A stretch of 64,000 nucleotides of DNA from Acinetobacter sp. (GTDB lineage Bacteria > Pseudomonadota > Gammaproteobacteria > Pseudomonadales > Moraxellaceae): positions 1 through 64,000 of the forward strand of contig JAITLL010000031.1 of the NCBI GenBank assembly GCA_031277915.1, read 5' to 3'. Positions within the stretch are counted from its first letter, which is position 1, and each line of letters starts with the position of its first letter. The position numbers were made by a program, and so were the translations under genes. The notes under the pieces were generated by a model, which saw only the letters and a list, made by a program, of their open reading frames with translations, ran no database searches and had not been told where the DNA came from. This document shows, piece after piece, positions 36,809 through 46,218 of the stretch.

Positions 36809-38146
36809 TTAAACTGCGCTAAACAGGGGGAAAACACCAATCACTAAAGCTGTACCCATCAACACCATACAAGTAATAAATGCCCACTTAAAAGTGAACT
36901 TTTGATGATCTGCAAAATCGACTTTAGCAAGACCACATAGTAAGTAAGTTGAAGGAACAAGAGGTGATAATAAGTGTACAGGTTGACCTACGATTGAAGC
37001 ACGAGCAATCGCTTCTGGACTAATACCATAATGTGAAGCAGCTTCGGCAAGAATAGGCAACACACCATAGAAGAATGCGTCATTTGATATAAAGAATGTT
37101 AACGGCATGCTCACTAAAGCGGTAATTGGCGCAAGGTATGGGCCCATACTTGCTGGAATCATTGCGACAAATTCTTTAGACATTGCTTCAACCATGCCTG
37201 TACCAGATAAAATACCTGTAAAAATACCAGCCGCAAAAATTAAGCCAACAACAGCCAAGATACTATCTGCATGCATTGCGATACGCTTTTTCTGCATATC
37301 AACATCAGGGTAGTTAATGAGCATGGCAATACAGAACGCCAGCATGAATAACACTGACATTGGTAAAATACCTTTGATCAATGCAATCATAAGAATAATG
37401 GTGAGTACCATATTTACTTTACGTAAATGCGGACGAGTCGCTTCTGGGTCTTTTGAAACTGTAATATTGTCACCGTGATGACTTTCAAGCTCAATCACAC
37501 CTAAACGTTTTTGCTCATAGCGACCATATAAATATGCCAAAAAGAATAACCAGCCAATACTAAGAATCATTGGAAGAATCATTGGTACAAAAATATGGCT
37601 TGGATCAACTTGAAGGGCACTTGCCGCACGAGCAGTAGGACCACCCCAAGGTGTGAGGTTCATTACACCACTACATAACAACATAAGTGCTGTCATGATC
37701 AGTGTATTCATACCTAGGCGCTGATAAAGCGGTAGCATTGCAGCCACACAAATCATATAAGTGGTTGAGCCGTCACCATCAAGAGAAACTAATGTAGTTA
37801 AAAAAACGGTCCCTAATGTAATTTTTAGAGGATCACCTTTAACTTTTTTCAAAATCCATTTAACCGGGGGATCGAAAAGACCTGCATCGATCATTAAGGC
37901 AAAATATAAAATTGCAAATAATAGCATTACGCCAGTAGGCGCAAGTTTTTTAATGCCTTCTAGCATCATTTCACTGAGGCCTTTGAGCTCAATATGACTT
38001 AAGCTTTCAAAGTAATGACCAAGACCCCAGGCAATAAGAGAAAAAATAAATGGGATAAGAATTAAAGCAATAATAGGGCTTAAACGTTTGGACATGATTA
38101 AATACATGAAGCATAAAATCATGCCAACACCAAGTAATGTCAGCAT
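36809..38146 (-). CDS. CitMHS family citrate:proton symporter
   Basis: Inner-membrane transporter expected to take up citrate complexed with divalent metal. The 445 residues form about 11-12 hydrophobic helices. Family-typical segments include VSLDGDGSTTYMICVAAMLP, NLTPWGGPTARAASAL and FFISNDAFFYGVLPIL. A hydrophilic loop near 215-240 separates two halves. No citrate two-component system is adjacent. The substrate is inferred from family. Confidence 0.9.
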   Translation of the reverse strand: MLTLLGVGMILCFMYLIMSKRLSPIIALILIPFIFSLIAWGLGHYFESLSHIELKGLSEMMLEGIKKLAPTGVMLLFAILYFALMIDAGLFDPPVKWILKKVKGDPLKITLGTVFLTTLVSLDGDGSTTYMICVAAMLPLYQRLGMNTLIMTALMLLCSGVMNLTPWGGPTARAASALQVDPSHIFVPMILPMILSIGWLFFLAYLYGRYEQKRLGVIELESHHGDNITVSKDPEATRPHLRKVNMVLTIILMIALIKGILPMSVLFMLAFCIAMLINYPDVDMQKKRIAMHADSILAVVGLIFAAGIFTGILSGTGMVEAMSKEFVAMIPASMGPYLAPITALVSMPLTFFISNDAFFYGVLPILAEAASHYGISPEAIARASIVGQPVHLLSPLVPSTYLLCGLAKVDFADHQKFTFKWAFITCMVLMGTALVIGVFPLFSAV

Positions 38147-38651
38147 ACAATCAATCCTTTGCCTTTAGTTTTACTGAACAGGTTTATTCAAAACTCTGAC
38201 CATGATTATTCTTATAAATTTTTATTAAAAAGACAAATAATATATTTAGTTTATTTGGTTAATATATATTCATTTAGAAAGGTATATTTTTATGAAATAC
38301 TGAACATATATAATAATAGTATAATCCATTCATTATATATCATACCTATTGTCTACTTTTATAAAGCCTTTATCATATTTAAAATTGATATATATTTTTC
38401 AAAAATATACATGTTTGATGGCTGAAATGAGGCGTATATCCATTTACAATGGCTATATTTCATTACGTTACAGAAGGTGTGGATAGCTGTAAATCTTTAA
38501 TTTGCAAAATTTTATTTCTATTTCATTTAAATTTTTATTTTAATTCAAGGGTTAATTGATATATTAAAAAATATGATTAGAGTAATTAATTAAACTTTTA
38601 ATGAAAAATATTAAACTAGAATCGTAATTTAAAAGCTATTTATCTATATTC
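38147..38651. other. AT-rich intergenic region upstream of the citrate transporter
   Basis: About 500 bases, extremely A+T rich, with no supportable gene. Frames here (for example 38159-38425) are Ile/Tyr/Lys/Phe-rich and lack ribosome sites. A 36-codon ATG frame at 38448 also lacks one. It must contain the promoter of the minus-strand transporter. Confidence 0.55.
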
Positions 38652-38680
38652 AAAATATCCTGCTTTTAGCAGGATATTTT
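38652..38680 (-). terminator. Terminator of the CNNM/CorC-type gene
   Basis: AAAATATCCTGC pairs with GCAGGATATTTT around TTTTA, 14 bases after the minus-strand stop. Confidence 0.8.
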
Positions 38681-38693
38681 GCACCAAAATAAA

Positions 38694-40019
38694 TCAATTT
38701 TCATCAGTCGGTAGTTGTAAGTCAGATTTTTCTAATACACGAGTTACTAAGAGTTGATCAATTTTAAAATGGTCTACGTCTACAACTTCAAATTTATAAC
38801 CACCGAATTCAACAAAATCGGCTGGGCGAGGAATTTTGCGTAAACGGTACATCATAAAACCAGCAAGTGTTTCATAATTTTCTTCATCTGGCATTTCATC
38901 AATTTCGAGAGCATGTCGTAGGTCATCAATTGGTGTACTACCATCAATTAACCAAGAATTATTATCACGTTTAATAATTTGCTGCTCTTCCTCAATAGGG
39001 GTTACCCAATCGCCCATAACAGTAATCATAATATCGCTTAAAGTAATAACACCTACAACAAGCGCATATTCATTAATCACCACTGCAAATTTTTCTTTTG
39101 TTGAGCGGAAACGGTCAAGTAATTCAGAAAGCGTTAGGGTGTCAGGGATAATAAGCACATTACGAATAGTAGATTCATTTAATTGAGTGGGTGATTGGTT
39201 ATTTAAAATTCGAACAAGGAAATCTTTAGCATCTACATAACCAATGACCTGATCAATATTTTCATTACACACTAAAAATTTTGAATAAGGATATTCTGCT
39301 AATTTTTGTCGAATACTTTCCTCATGTTCATTTAACGTGAAATAAACTACATTTTCACGTGTCGTCATACTCGATGGTACATTGCGCTCTTCTAGTTCAA
39401 AAACATTTTCAATAAAATGATGTTCTTGTTTTTGAAGGACACCTGCTTGAGCTCCTGCATCCATAACTGCTGAAATATCATCAAAAGTAATATTGTCTTC
39501 GCGAGTTGTATTTACTTTAAATAGGCGGAACAACAGATTCGCAATTGCATTAATGCCCCAAGCTAAAGGTTTGCAAACCTTAATAAAAACTTGAATAGGA
39601 TTAATAACGCTAATTGCAATTTTTTCAGGGGCAATCATAGCCAAACGTTTTGGCATGAGATCGGCAAATAAAATAAAGAGCGATGTCACTAAAGTAAAGG
39701 ATAAGGCGAAACCAATCGTTTGTGACCAGGGTCCTACGTAAAAACGGTCAACCAAGGTGACGAAAAAAGGACGAAATGCAGCTTCACCCAAGATACCGCC
39801 TAAGATTGCAACAGCATTTAAGCCAATTTGAGAAGCTGCAAAAAAATCTGCAGATTGTTCTTGTAAATCAAGTACTTTTTGAGCACGTTCTTCGCCAGCT
39901 TCGGCTAAAATTTTTAACTTTACTTTTCTAGCACCTGCTAGGGCGATTTCAGTTAAAGATAAAAAGCCTGCTGCGATGATGAGCAGTACGATGATAATGA
40001 TATTTTGAAAGAGACTCAC
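38694..40019 (-). CDS. CNNM/CorC family membrane protein (DUF21-CBS-CorC_HlyC)
   Basis: Membrane protein of the group often labelled hemolysin-family or magnesium/cobalt efflux protein. The 441 residues run: DUF21 transmembrane domain (about 1-190, FLSLTEIALAGARKVKL), a pair of CBS modules (about 215-335, with VPSSMTTRENVVYF and AVVINEYALVVGVITLSDIM), then a CorC_HlyC domain (about 350-432, YETLAGFMMYRLRKIP). Transport of divalent cations is family inference. It has its own terminator. Confidence 0.9.
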   Translation of the reverse strand: MSLFQNIIIIVLLIIAAGFLSLTEIALAGARKVKLKILAEAGEERAQKVLDLQEQSADFFAASQIGLNAVAILGGILGEAAFRPFFVTLVDRFYVGPWSQTIGFALSFTLVTSLFILFADLMPKRLAMIAPEKIAISVINPIQVFIKVCKPLAWGINAIANLLFRLFKVNTTREDNITFDDISAVMDAGAQAGVLQKQEHHFIENVFELEERNVPSSMTTRENVVYFTLNEHEESIRQKLAEYPYSKFLVCNENIDQVIGYVDAKDFLVRILNNQSPTQLNESTIRNVLIIPDTLTLSELLDRFRSTKEKFAVVINEYALVVGVITLSDIMITVMGDWVTPIEEEQQIIKRDNNSWLIDGSTPIDDLRHALEIDEMPDEENYETLAGFMMYRLRKIPRPADFVEFGGYKFEVVDVDHFKIDQLLVTRVLEKSDLQLPTDEN

Positions 40020-40061
40020 AAATCACCCGAGGATCATCATTATTATGACTATGTTTTAACA

Positions 40062-40102
40062 TAAAAAAGCGCTGAGGTAATCAGATTGATTGCTCAGCGC
40101 TT
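40062..40102 (-). terminator. Terminator of the LysR gene
   Basis: On the minus strand AAGCGCTGAG pairs with CTCAGCGCTT across a 15-base loop, followed by T's and an AT-rich tail. Confidence 0.75.
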
Positions 40103-40141
40103 AAAGATAATATTTAAAAGAACTATTAAATTAAAATGTAT

Positions 40142-41131
40142 TTAATAGTGGGAAAATTGTGAATTATTGGTTAAGAATTCACGATTTTCCTCTTCGATCA
40201 TCTGGCGAGCAACAAATAAGATAAGTTGGCGTAACCAGCGATGAGCTGGGTGGTGATGCAATAAAGGACACCATGCCATTTTAAGTTCGAACTCTGGAAT
40301 ATAAAACGGAGGATCTTTAATCACTAATTTAGGATTTTGTGCTTGTAGACGCGCCATTCGAGTTGGAAGGGTAGCAATCAAGTCAACATTTTGAGCAAGT
40401 AATGCTGGCATTTGATAATGGCGAGTAAAGACAGAAATTTTGCGACGTTGACCAATACGCTCTAATGCCTGATCAATCCAGCCTAAGCCACCTTGTTTGT
40501 CTGGGTTTACGCCAAAACCAACACCCATACCTGTTTTCGACACCCAAATGTGTTGTGCATCTAAATAACTTTTTAAATTTAAATGAGTAACAGCGGGATG
40601 TTTGTCATTTAAAATACAACTAAAACTATCACGCCAAACTAAAACTTGGTGGAAGCTTTGTGGGATTTCATTGAAGCGATTAATTGCTAGATCAACTTTC
40701 CCTTGTTCCATATCTCTATATGACACATCACTTGGGGTAAGAAAATCGAGTACAACATTTGGAGCTTCAGAGCGTAGGGCTTTTACAAGTCGAGGAACGA
40801 GTGTGGCTTCTGCATAATCAGAAGTCATAATGCGGAAAACTCGATTACTCGTATAAGGGCGGAATTCGGTACGCGGCTCCAAAATCATGGATAGATCAGA
40901 AAGGGCATCACGAATACGTGGTTGTAATTCAAGTGCACGTTCTGTCGGTGTCATACCTTCGGATGAACGGATCAGGAGAGGGTCGTTAAATAAATTACGC
41001 AAGCGACGTAAAATATTACTCATGGCTGGTTGAGTAACACCAAGCTGTTCTGCTGCGCGTGTAACATTTTTTTCACGAAGAAGAACATCAAGATATATTA
41101 ATAGATTAAGATCTACCCGTTCCAGATTCAT
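40142..41131 (-). CDS. LysR-family transcriptional regulator divergent from aceA
   Basis: N-terminal winged helix-turn-helix with VDLNLLIYLDVLLREKNVTRA and QPAMSNILRRLR (about 5-65), then a LysR effector domain of about 230 residues in the NodD/LinR-like style. The ATG at 41131 gives the usual LysR opening (MNLERVDLNLL); a TTG 13 codons upstream is in frame. The ribosome site is weak. It faces aceA across about 590 bases, so a role in glyoxylate-shunt control is possible but unproven. Confidence 0.88.
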   Translation of the reverse strand: MNLERVDLNLLIYLDVLLREKNVTRAAEQLGVTQPAMSNILRRLRNLFNDPLLIRSSEGMTPTERALELQPRIRDALSDLSMILEPRTEFRPYTSNRVFRIMTSDYAEATLVPRLVKALRSEAPNVVLDFLTPSDVSYRDMEQGKVDLAINRFNEIPQSFHQVLVWRDSFSCILNDKHPAVTHLNLKSYLDAQHIWVSKTGMGVGFGVNPDKQGGLGWIDQALERIGQRRKISVFTRHYQMPALLAQNVDLIATLPTRMARLQAQNPKLVIKDPPFYIPEFELKMAWCPLLHHHPAHRWLRQLILFVARQMIEEENREFLTNNSQFSHY

Positions 41132-41718
41132 AAAAAAAATACCGAAAATAAAACCCTGAAATTGTTTCAAATTATGCCATATTTAAAGAACATTGTGTGA
41201 AAAAATGATGAGAAAAACGACATTTTTTGTTGAAATTAAGTATGCTTGAAAAGGACTTCAAATGCTCGATTTTATTATCTTTGATCTGTTTTTATGGTCA
41301 TGTTTATTTAAAGGAAAAATTTCTTTAAAATTTATAATTTTCTATCATGTTAATTAGGTTTTTGCATTGGCAAAAATCACCTAATTTACAATTGACTTTT
41401 AAAACTAAAAATGAATGGAAAAATCTCAAAAATTGTATAAAAATAAAACTTGAGGCGTTTTTTGTTTGAAATACTATACTCCTTTAGGATTATTTTGTTT
41501 TTATAAACAAACTGTTATGTTTTTTAGTTTTACTTATAATATCGGTTTATTAGTATATTTTTTAAATAAATACTGAAGATTAACTAAGGATATTGGATTA
41601 ATTGATTGGCTAAGTCTAAGCTGTGTACATAATGAAGCAGCTGGTGTCATAAGAAATTTAAGTAACATGACTCTAGGCTTTGATCGATGAAATCCTAAAA
41701 TGAATACAGGACAATATC
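41132..41718. other. Long divergent regulatory region between the LysR gene and aceA
   Basis: About 590 AT-rich bases without a supportable gene. A TATACT hexamer at 41475-41480 with TTGAGG 19 bases upstream (41450-41455) is a weak promoter candidate for aceA, leaving a leader of about 240 bases. AGGA is seven bases before the aceA ATG. I see no strong hairpin. Confidence 0.45.
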
Positions 41719-43323
41719 ATGACTACATATCAAACAGCGATTGATGCAATCCGCGAACTAAAAGCAAAATTCGGTAGCACTTGGCGCGATATTAGCCCAG
41801 AAGATGCTGCACGTATGCAAATGCAAAACCAATTCAAAACTGGTTTAGATATTGCTAAATATACAGCTGCGATTATGCGTCGTGATATGGCTGCTTATGA
41901 TGCTGACTCTAGCAAATACACTCAATCATTAGGTTGCTGGCACGGTTTTATCGCACAACAAAAAATGATTGCGAACAAAAAATACTTCGGTACTACTGAG
42001 CGTCGTTATATCTACCTTTCTGGTTGGATGGTTGCTGCTCTTCGTTCAGAATTTGGTCCACTTCCTGACCAATCTATGCACGAAAAAACTTCAGTACCTG
42101 CATTAATCGAAGAAATCTACACTTTCTTACGTCAAGCTGACGCAAAAGAATTAAATGATTTATTCCGTGCGCTTAAAAAAGCAAACGAAGCTGGCGATAC
42201 TGCTAAAGCTGCTGAAATTACTGCTCAAATTGATGGTTTCCAAACTCACATTGTGCCAATTATTGCTGACATCGATGCTGGTTTCGGTAACGAAGAAGCG
42301 ACTTACTTACTTGCTCGTAAAATGATCGAAGCTGGTGCTTGTGCGCTTCAAATCGAAAACCAAGTATCTGATGCTAAACAATGTGGTCACCAAGCTGGTA
42401 AAGTAACTGTTCCACACGAAGACTTCATCGCTAAAATCCATGCATTACGTTATGCATTCTTAGAAATGGGTCTTGATGATGGTATCATCGTTGCGCGTAC
42501 TGACTCTGAAGGCGCTGACTTGACTCAGAAAATCCCAGTAGTTAAAGAGCCAGGCGATATCGCGTCTCAATACATCAGTTATTTAGACACTGTTGAAATT
42601 GACATTGCTGATGCTCAAGAAGATGAAATCTTGATCAAGCGTAATGGTAAATTACACCGTCCTAAGCGTTTAGCTTCTGGTTTATATCAGTTCCGTGCTG
42701 ACACACAAATTGACCGTGTTGTACTTGACTGTGTATCTAGCCTTCAAAACGGTGCTGACCTTCTTTGGATCGAAACTGCGACTCCAAACGTAGAAGAAAT
42801 CGCACACATGGTTAACCGTGTTAAAGAAGTTGTTCCAAATGCTAAGCTTGTTTATAACAACAGCCCATCATTCAACTGGACTTTAAACTTCCGTCAACAA
42901 GCTTACGATCGTTGGGTTGCTGAAGGTAAAGATGTATCGAGCTATGACCGTGCTAAATTAATGAGCGCTGAATATGATAGTACTGAATTAGCTGCTGATG
43001 CAGACGCTAAGATCCGTACATTCCAAGCAGATGCTTCTCGTGAAGCAGGCGTGTTCCATCACTTGATCACACTTCCGACTTACCATACTGCTGCTCTTTC
43101 TACACATGAGCTTGCACAAGGTTACTTCGGTTCTGAGGGTATGTTGGCTTATGTTGCTGGCGTACAACGTAAAGAAATTCGTGGTGGTATCGCTTGTGTT
43201 AAACACCAAGCAATGGCGGGTTCTGACATCGGTGATGATCACAAAGAAATCTTCTCTGGTGACAACGCTCTTAAAGCACATGATGATGCTAAAAACACAA
43301 TGAACCAATTCGCAGCTCACTAA
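41719..43323 (+). CDS. aceA: Isocitrate lyase (long form)
   Basis: Splits isocitrate into succinate and glyoxylate, the entry to the glyoxylate shunt used on acetate, fatty acids and alkanes. The 534 residues match the longer isocitrate lyases of Pseudomonas and Acinetobacter rather than the ~430-residue E. coli type. The catalytic cysteine is C222 in AKQCGHQAGK. Other active-site blocks are IADIDAGFGN and NNSPSFNWT. Codon choice is noticeably biased (frequent GCT, GGT, CGT, AAC), as in highly expressed genes. A strong terminator follows. Malate synthase is not in the window. Confidence 0.97.
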   Translation: MTTYQTAIDAIRELKAKFGSTWRDISPEDAARMQMQNQFKTGLDIAKYTAAIMRRDMAAYDADSSKYTQSLGCWHGFIAQQKMIANKKYFGTTERRYIYLSGWMVAALRSEFGPLPDQSMHEKTSVPALIEEIYTFLRQADAKELNDLFRALKKANEAGDTAKAAEITAQIDGFQTHIVPIIADIDAGFGNEEATYLLARKMIEAGACALQIENQVSDAKQCGHQAGKVTVPHEDFIAKIHALRYAFLEMGLDDGIIVARTDSEGADLTQKIPVVKEPGDIASQYISYLDTVEIDIADAQEDEILIKRNGKLHRPKRLASGLYQFRADTQIDRVVLDCVSSLQNGADLLWIETATPNVEEIAHMVNRVKEVVPNAKLVYNNSPSFNWTLNFRQQAYDRWVAEGKDVSSYDRAKLMSAEYDSTELAADADAKIRTFQADASREAGVFHHLITLPTYHTAALSTHELAQGYFGSEGMLAYVAGVQRKEIRGGIACVKHQAMAGSDIGDDHKEIFSGDNALKAHDDAKNTMNQFAAH

Positions 43324-43336
43324 GAATTGATTTCAT

Positions 43337-43366
43337 AAAAAACCCGCTCATTTGAGCGGGTTTTTT
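43337..43366. terminator. Strong terminator after aceA
   Basis: AAAAAACCCGCTCA pairs with TGAGCGGGTTTTTT around TT, between convergent aceA and the NlpE-like gene. Confidence 0.9.
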
Positions 43367-43386
43367 TGTTTATATTGAAAAATTCA

Positions 43387-43866
43387 TTAATCTTCTTTTT
43401 TCAATACATAATGTTCAGCTAAAGAGCCTTCAACTTTTTTACCTTCCATATCTAAAGCAATCGCTGTATTCTCACCAATAAAGAATTTACGGTTTTGAGC
43501 TTTATCATCTAAGGTAATAACAGAAGTATTATCTTTATTGAAAGTGAATTTACCATGTGTTTCAAATGGTTTTGTATCACCTTTGCCTAAGTAAGTTTCA
43601 GTCAATTCATAAGTTTTATCATCTTTTAATTCTAGTTCAGTTTTAATACCTTCACAGTCTGCACATGGGAGGATACCTTTATATTTACCATTCCAATCTA
43701 AAGAATTCTCTGCTGTGTGTTCAGTATCTACAGCAACAGCACTACTTGCTTCACTAGTTTGTACAGGGGTAGATGCATCAGAAGTTATCTCTGTTTTATT
43801 TTCATGTTTATTACATGCTGCAAGAAGAGCACTCATAAGCGCAATTGCTAATAATGTTTTTTTCAT
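43387..43866 (-). CDS. NlpE-like lipoprotein
   Basis: Lipoprotein of 159 residues with lipobox LLAAC (C18). A Ser/Thr/Ala-rich linker follows (about 25-50), then an NlpE N-terminal-type domain: GKYKGILPCADCEGIKTELE, containing the CxxC pair, and DDKTYELTETYLGKGD. In E. coli NlpE senses surface and copper stress through Cpx. This protein has only the N-terminal domain, without the C-terminal OB domain. Function here is inferred only from the domain. Confidence 0.85.
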   Translation of the reverse strand: MKKTLLAIALMSALLAACNKHENKTEITSDASTPVQTSEASSAVAVDTEHTAENSLDWNGKYKGILPCADCEGIKTELELKDDKTYELTETYLGKGDTKPFETHGKFTFNKDNTSVITLDDKAQNRKFFIGENTAIALDMEGKKVEGSLAEHYVLKKED

Positions 43867-44064
43867 GATGATGAAAACCTCAAAAAATAAAAATATAAAG
43901 TACTGATAGGCTAGGAAAAAAGAATAGAAAATAAAAGCTTTTGTATGTAGCTTAATTTTAACAAAAGGTAAAGTGGGTAATTTTTAATCAATTCTATGTG
44001 GATTATTTTTTAATATATTAAATGTATTCACTAATACAAGTTAATGAATACATTATCAAAGAAA

Positions 44065-44388
44065 TTATGGTTGAACAGAGACTCCACCTAGAGAGTCACA
44101 AGCTGCTTTATAAAGTTCATATTGCTGTTTTACTACGTCATCTAAAGGTACAGCAAATAGTTCCTCACCATTTTTATAACTTTCTACATACGAGGTCGCT
44201 TTTTCTTTACTTACTGCTAAAGATTGTTGGTAATAAGAATTGATTGAACTTGTGGGAATTTCACTTGTTTCAACATTTTTACATTGAAAATTATTTAGCA
44301 GTTTTTCTGCACGTTTGACCTCACTAGATTGGCCAAAAATACACCCAGTTAAAAATACAAACGGTACTAACACGAAAAAGATTTTCAT
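44065..44388 (-). CDS. Hypothetical lipoprotein, 107 residues
   Basis: The signal sequence MKIFFVLVPFVFLTGC is a clear lipobox (C16). The mature part is helical and charged, with two further cysteines (in NNFQCKNVE and KAACDSLGG) that could form a disulfide. I do not recognise the family. It stands alone on the minus strand, between the NlpE-like gene and the divergent urease cluster. Confidence 0.78.
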   Translation of the reverse strand: MKIFFVLVPFVFLTGCIFGQSSEVKRAEKLLNNFQCKNVETSEIPTSSINSYYQQSLAVSKEKATSYVESYKNGEELFAVPLDDVVKQQYELYKAACDSLGGVSVQP

Positions 44389-44582
44389 GGAAAATTTTAT
44401 AAGAGTGAGGATGGGCGCTATTGTATAAATAATTCCACGCTTTACTGTGGTTTTATGTTAGACATTGACGATTTTTTAACTCATTAAAATAAAAAAATTG
44501 TTTCTAAGTTTGTAGTGACCTCTTTTTGTATTTGGTGCATATTTTGCTTATTAAAAAAAGCCATGATTAAAAATGAGCCAAA

Positions 44583-45458
44583 ATGAATCGGATTCAACAA
44601 TTTTATCAGACCTCTTTAGCACCATTTTGGTATGCCCAATTAGAGCTCAGTTTCTGTTTTAAAAACTTTCGCACCATAATGAATCATCGAAAACATTATG
44701 GCCCTGTTCGTGTGCAAAAAATGCTCTGGCCTGAAAAGACTGGAGTTTGCCATGCCATTATTGTTCATCCGCCCGCAGGTATTGCAGGGGGAGACCATCT
44801 TACTTTTCAGATTGAAACAGAGGGTCAGGCACATGCTGTTATTACCACACCTGGAGCTGGAAAATGGTATAGAACCAATGGCAAACAAGCTTTTCAGCAT
44901 ATTTATTTGACTGTAAAAAATGACTCTATTTTAGAGTGGATGCCGCAAGAAACAATGTTGTTTGATGGAGCTGTAGCACACTCGGAAACACATATTCACC
45001 TTGAACAAACAGCAAGTTTTATTGGTTGGGATATGCTGGTATTGGGTCGACAGGCTCGGGCTGAAAATTTTGTTCAAGGAAGTTATCACAACCAGTTTAA
45101 GTTATGGCGTGAAAATAAATTATTAGTTGCCGATACATTGTATTTTGAGGGAGGCGATCGCTGGTTAAGCTCATGTTTAGGAATGAATAATCAGGCTGTA
45201 ATGGCAAGTTTTTGGGCTGTACCGCCTGAAAAATTTCGCTCTTCATTGTATTTAGAACAACATGTTGAACTCATCCGTGAATTAATCATGCGTATGGATG
45301 TTCCAGTTACTTTGACGTTATTAGAGGATGTGCTGTGTGCACGTTTTTTAGGAAATGATGTGCGACGTTGTCATGATGCTTTTGCGGCTATAAGAGCAAG
45401 GTTAAGACGTTATTGGTTCAATTTGGATGAGGAATTTCCAAGAATTTGGAAAACCTAA
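44583..45458 (+). CDS. ureD: Urease accessory protein UreD
   Basis: Scaffold that docks onto apo-urease and recruits UreF and UreG for nickel insertion. The 291 residues contain the family blocks [30 protein letters not shown] and GWDMLVLGR. It is the first gene of the cluster, 100 bases before ureA. GAG lies five bases before its ATG. Confidence 0.95.
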   Translation: MNRIQQFYQTSLAPFWYAQLELSFCFKNFRTIMNHRKHYGPVRVQKMLWPEKTGVCHAIIVHPPAGIAGGDHLTFQIETEGQAHAVITTPGAGKWYRTNGKQAFQHIYLTVKNDSILEWMPQETMLFDGAVAHSETHIHLEQTASFIGWDMLVLGRQARAENFVQGSYHNQFKLWRENKLLVADTLYFEGGDRWLSSCLGMNNQAVMASFWAVPPEKFRSSLYLEQHVELIRELIMRMDVPVTLTLLEDVLCARFLGNDVRRCHDAFAAIRARLRRYWFNLDEEFPRIWKT

Positions 45459-45558
45459 GTTACGTTAAATTGCGTATTTTAAAAACGATTAAAACAAGTA
45501 TGCTGCTTTTGAGCATGCATTTTGCTTAAAGAAAACTAGATGTTATTAGGAAAGAGAT

Positions 45559-45861
45559 ATGGAACTCAATCCAACAGAAAAAGATAAGTTACTCATTTTT
45601 ACTGCAGGTTTAGTGGCTGAGCGTCGTAAAGCCCGTGGTTTGAAACTGAATTATCCAGAAGCTATTGCTTTTATTTCAGCTGCTTTACTTGAAGGTGCAC
45701 GGGACGGTATGACAGTCAGTGATTTGATGCATTATGGCACTACTTTATTAAAGCGCGAAGATGTGATGGATGGCGTGCCAGAAATGATTGCTGAGGTTCA
45801 GGTCGAGGCAACTTTTCCAGATGGCTCGAAATTAGTCACAGTCCATCAGCCAATTGTATAA
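45559..45861 (+). CDS. ureA: Urease gamma subunit
   Basis: Small structural subunit of the nickel urease (UreABC)3 complex in the cytoplasm. The 100 residues follow the family closely: [51 protein letters not shown] precedes the ATG. ureB begins 11 bases after the stop. Confidence 0.97.
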   Translation: MELNPTEKDKLLIFTAGLVAERRKARGLKLNYPEAIAFISAALLEGARDGMTVSDLMHYGTTLLKREDVMDGVPEMIAEVQVEATFPDGSKLVTVHQPIV

Positions 45862-45872
45862 AAGGAACGCTT

Positions 45873-46181
45873 ATGATCCCCGGTGAAATCATTACTCCAG
45901 ATGCTGATATTGAACTGAATGTTGGACGGCAAACTTTAAAAGTTGTAGTTGCCAACATTGGTGATCGACCTATTCAGGTGGGGTCGCATTTTCATTTTTA
46001 TGAAGCAAACGAGGCATTACAGTTTGACCGTGAGACAGCAAAAGGCTTTCGGTTAAATATTGCAGCAGGTACGGCAATACGTTTTGAACCAGGACAAACT
46101 CGGCAAGTGGAGCTAGTTGCTTTAGCTGGTAAGCGAGAGGTATATGGTTTTGCAGGTCGAGTTATGGGTAAGTTGGATTAA
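45873..46181 (+). CDS. ureB: Urease beta subunit
   Basis: Second small urease subunit, 102 residues: [29 protein letters not shown], and [17 protein letters not shown] are conserved. It is not fused to ureA. AAAAGGAA precedes the ATG. ureC follows after 37 bases. Confidence 0.97.
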   Translation: MIPGEIITPDADIELNVGRQTLKVVVANIGDRPIQVGSHFHFYEANEALQFDRETAKGFRLNIAAGTAIRFEPGQTRQVELVALAGKREVYGFAGRVMGKLD

Positions 46182-46218
46182 GCATAACAACAATAATGAA
46201 AAAGTTGAGTATTAAGTT

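Noticed and set aside
38159-38560. Small open frames in the gap before the citrate transporter
   Set aside because: Ile/Tyr/Lys/Phe-rich translations without ribosome sites; typical for sequence this rich in A+T.
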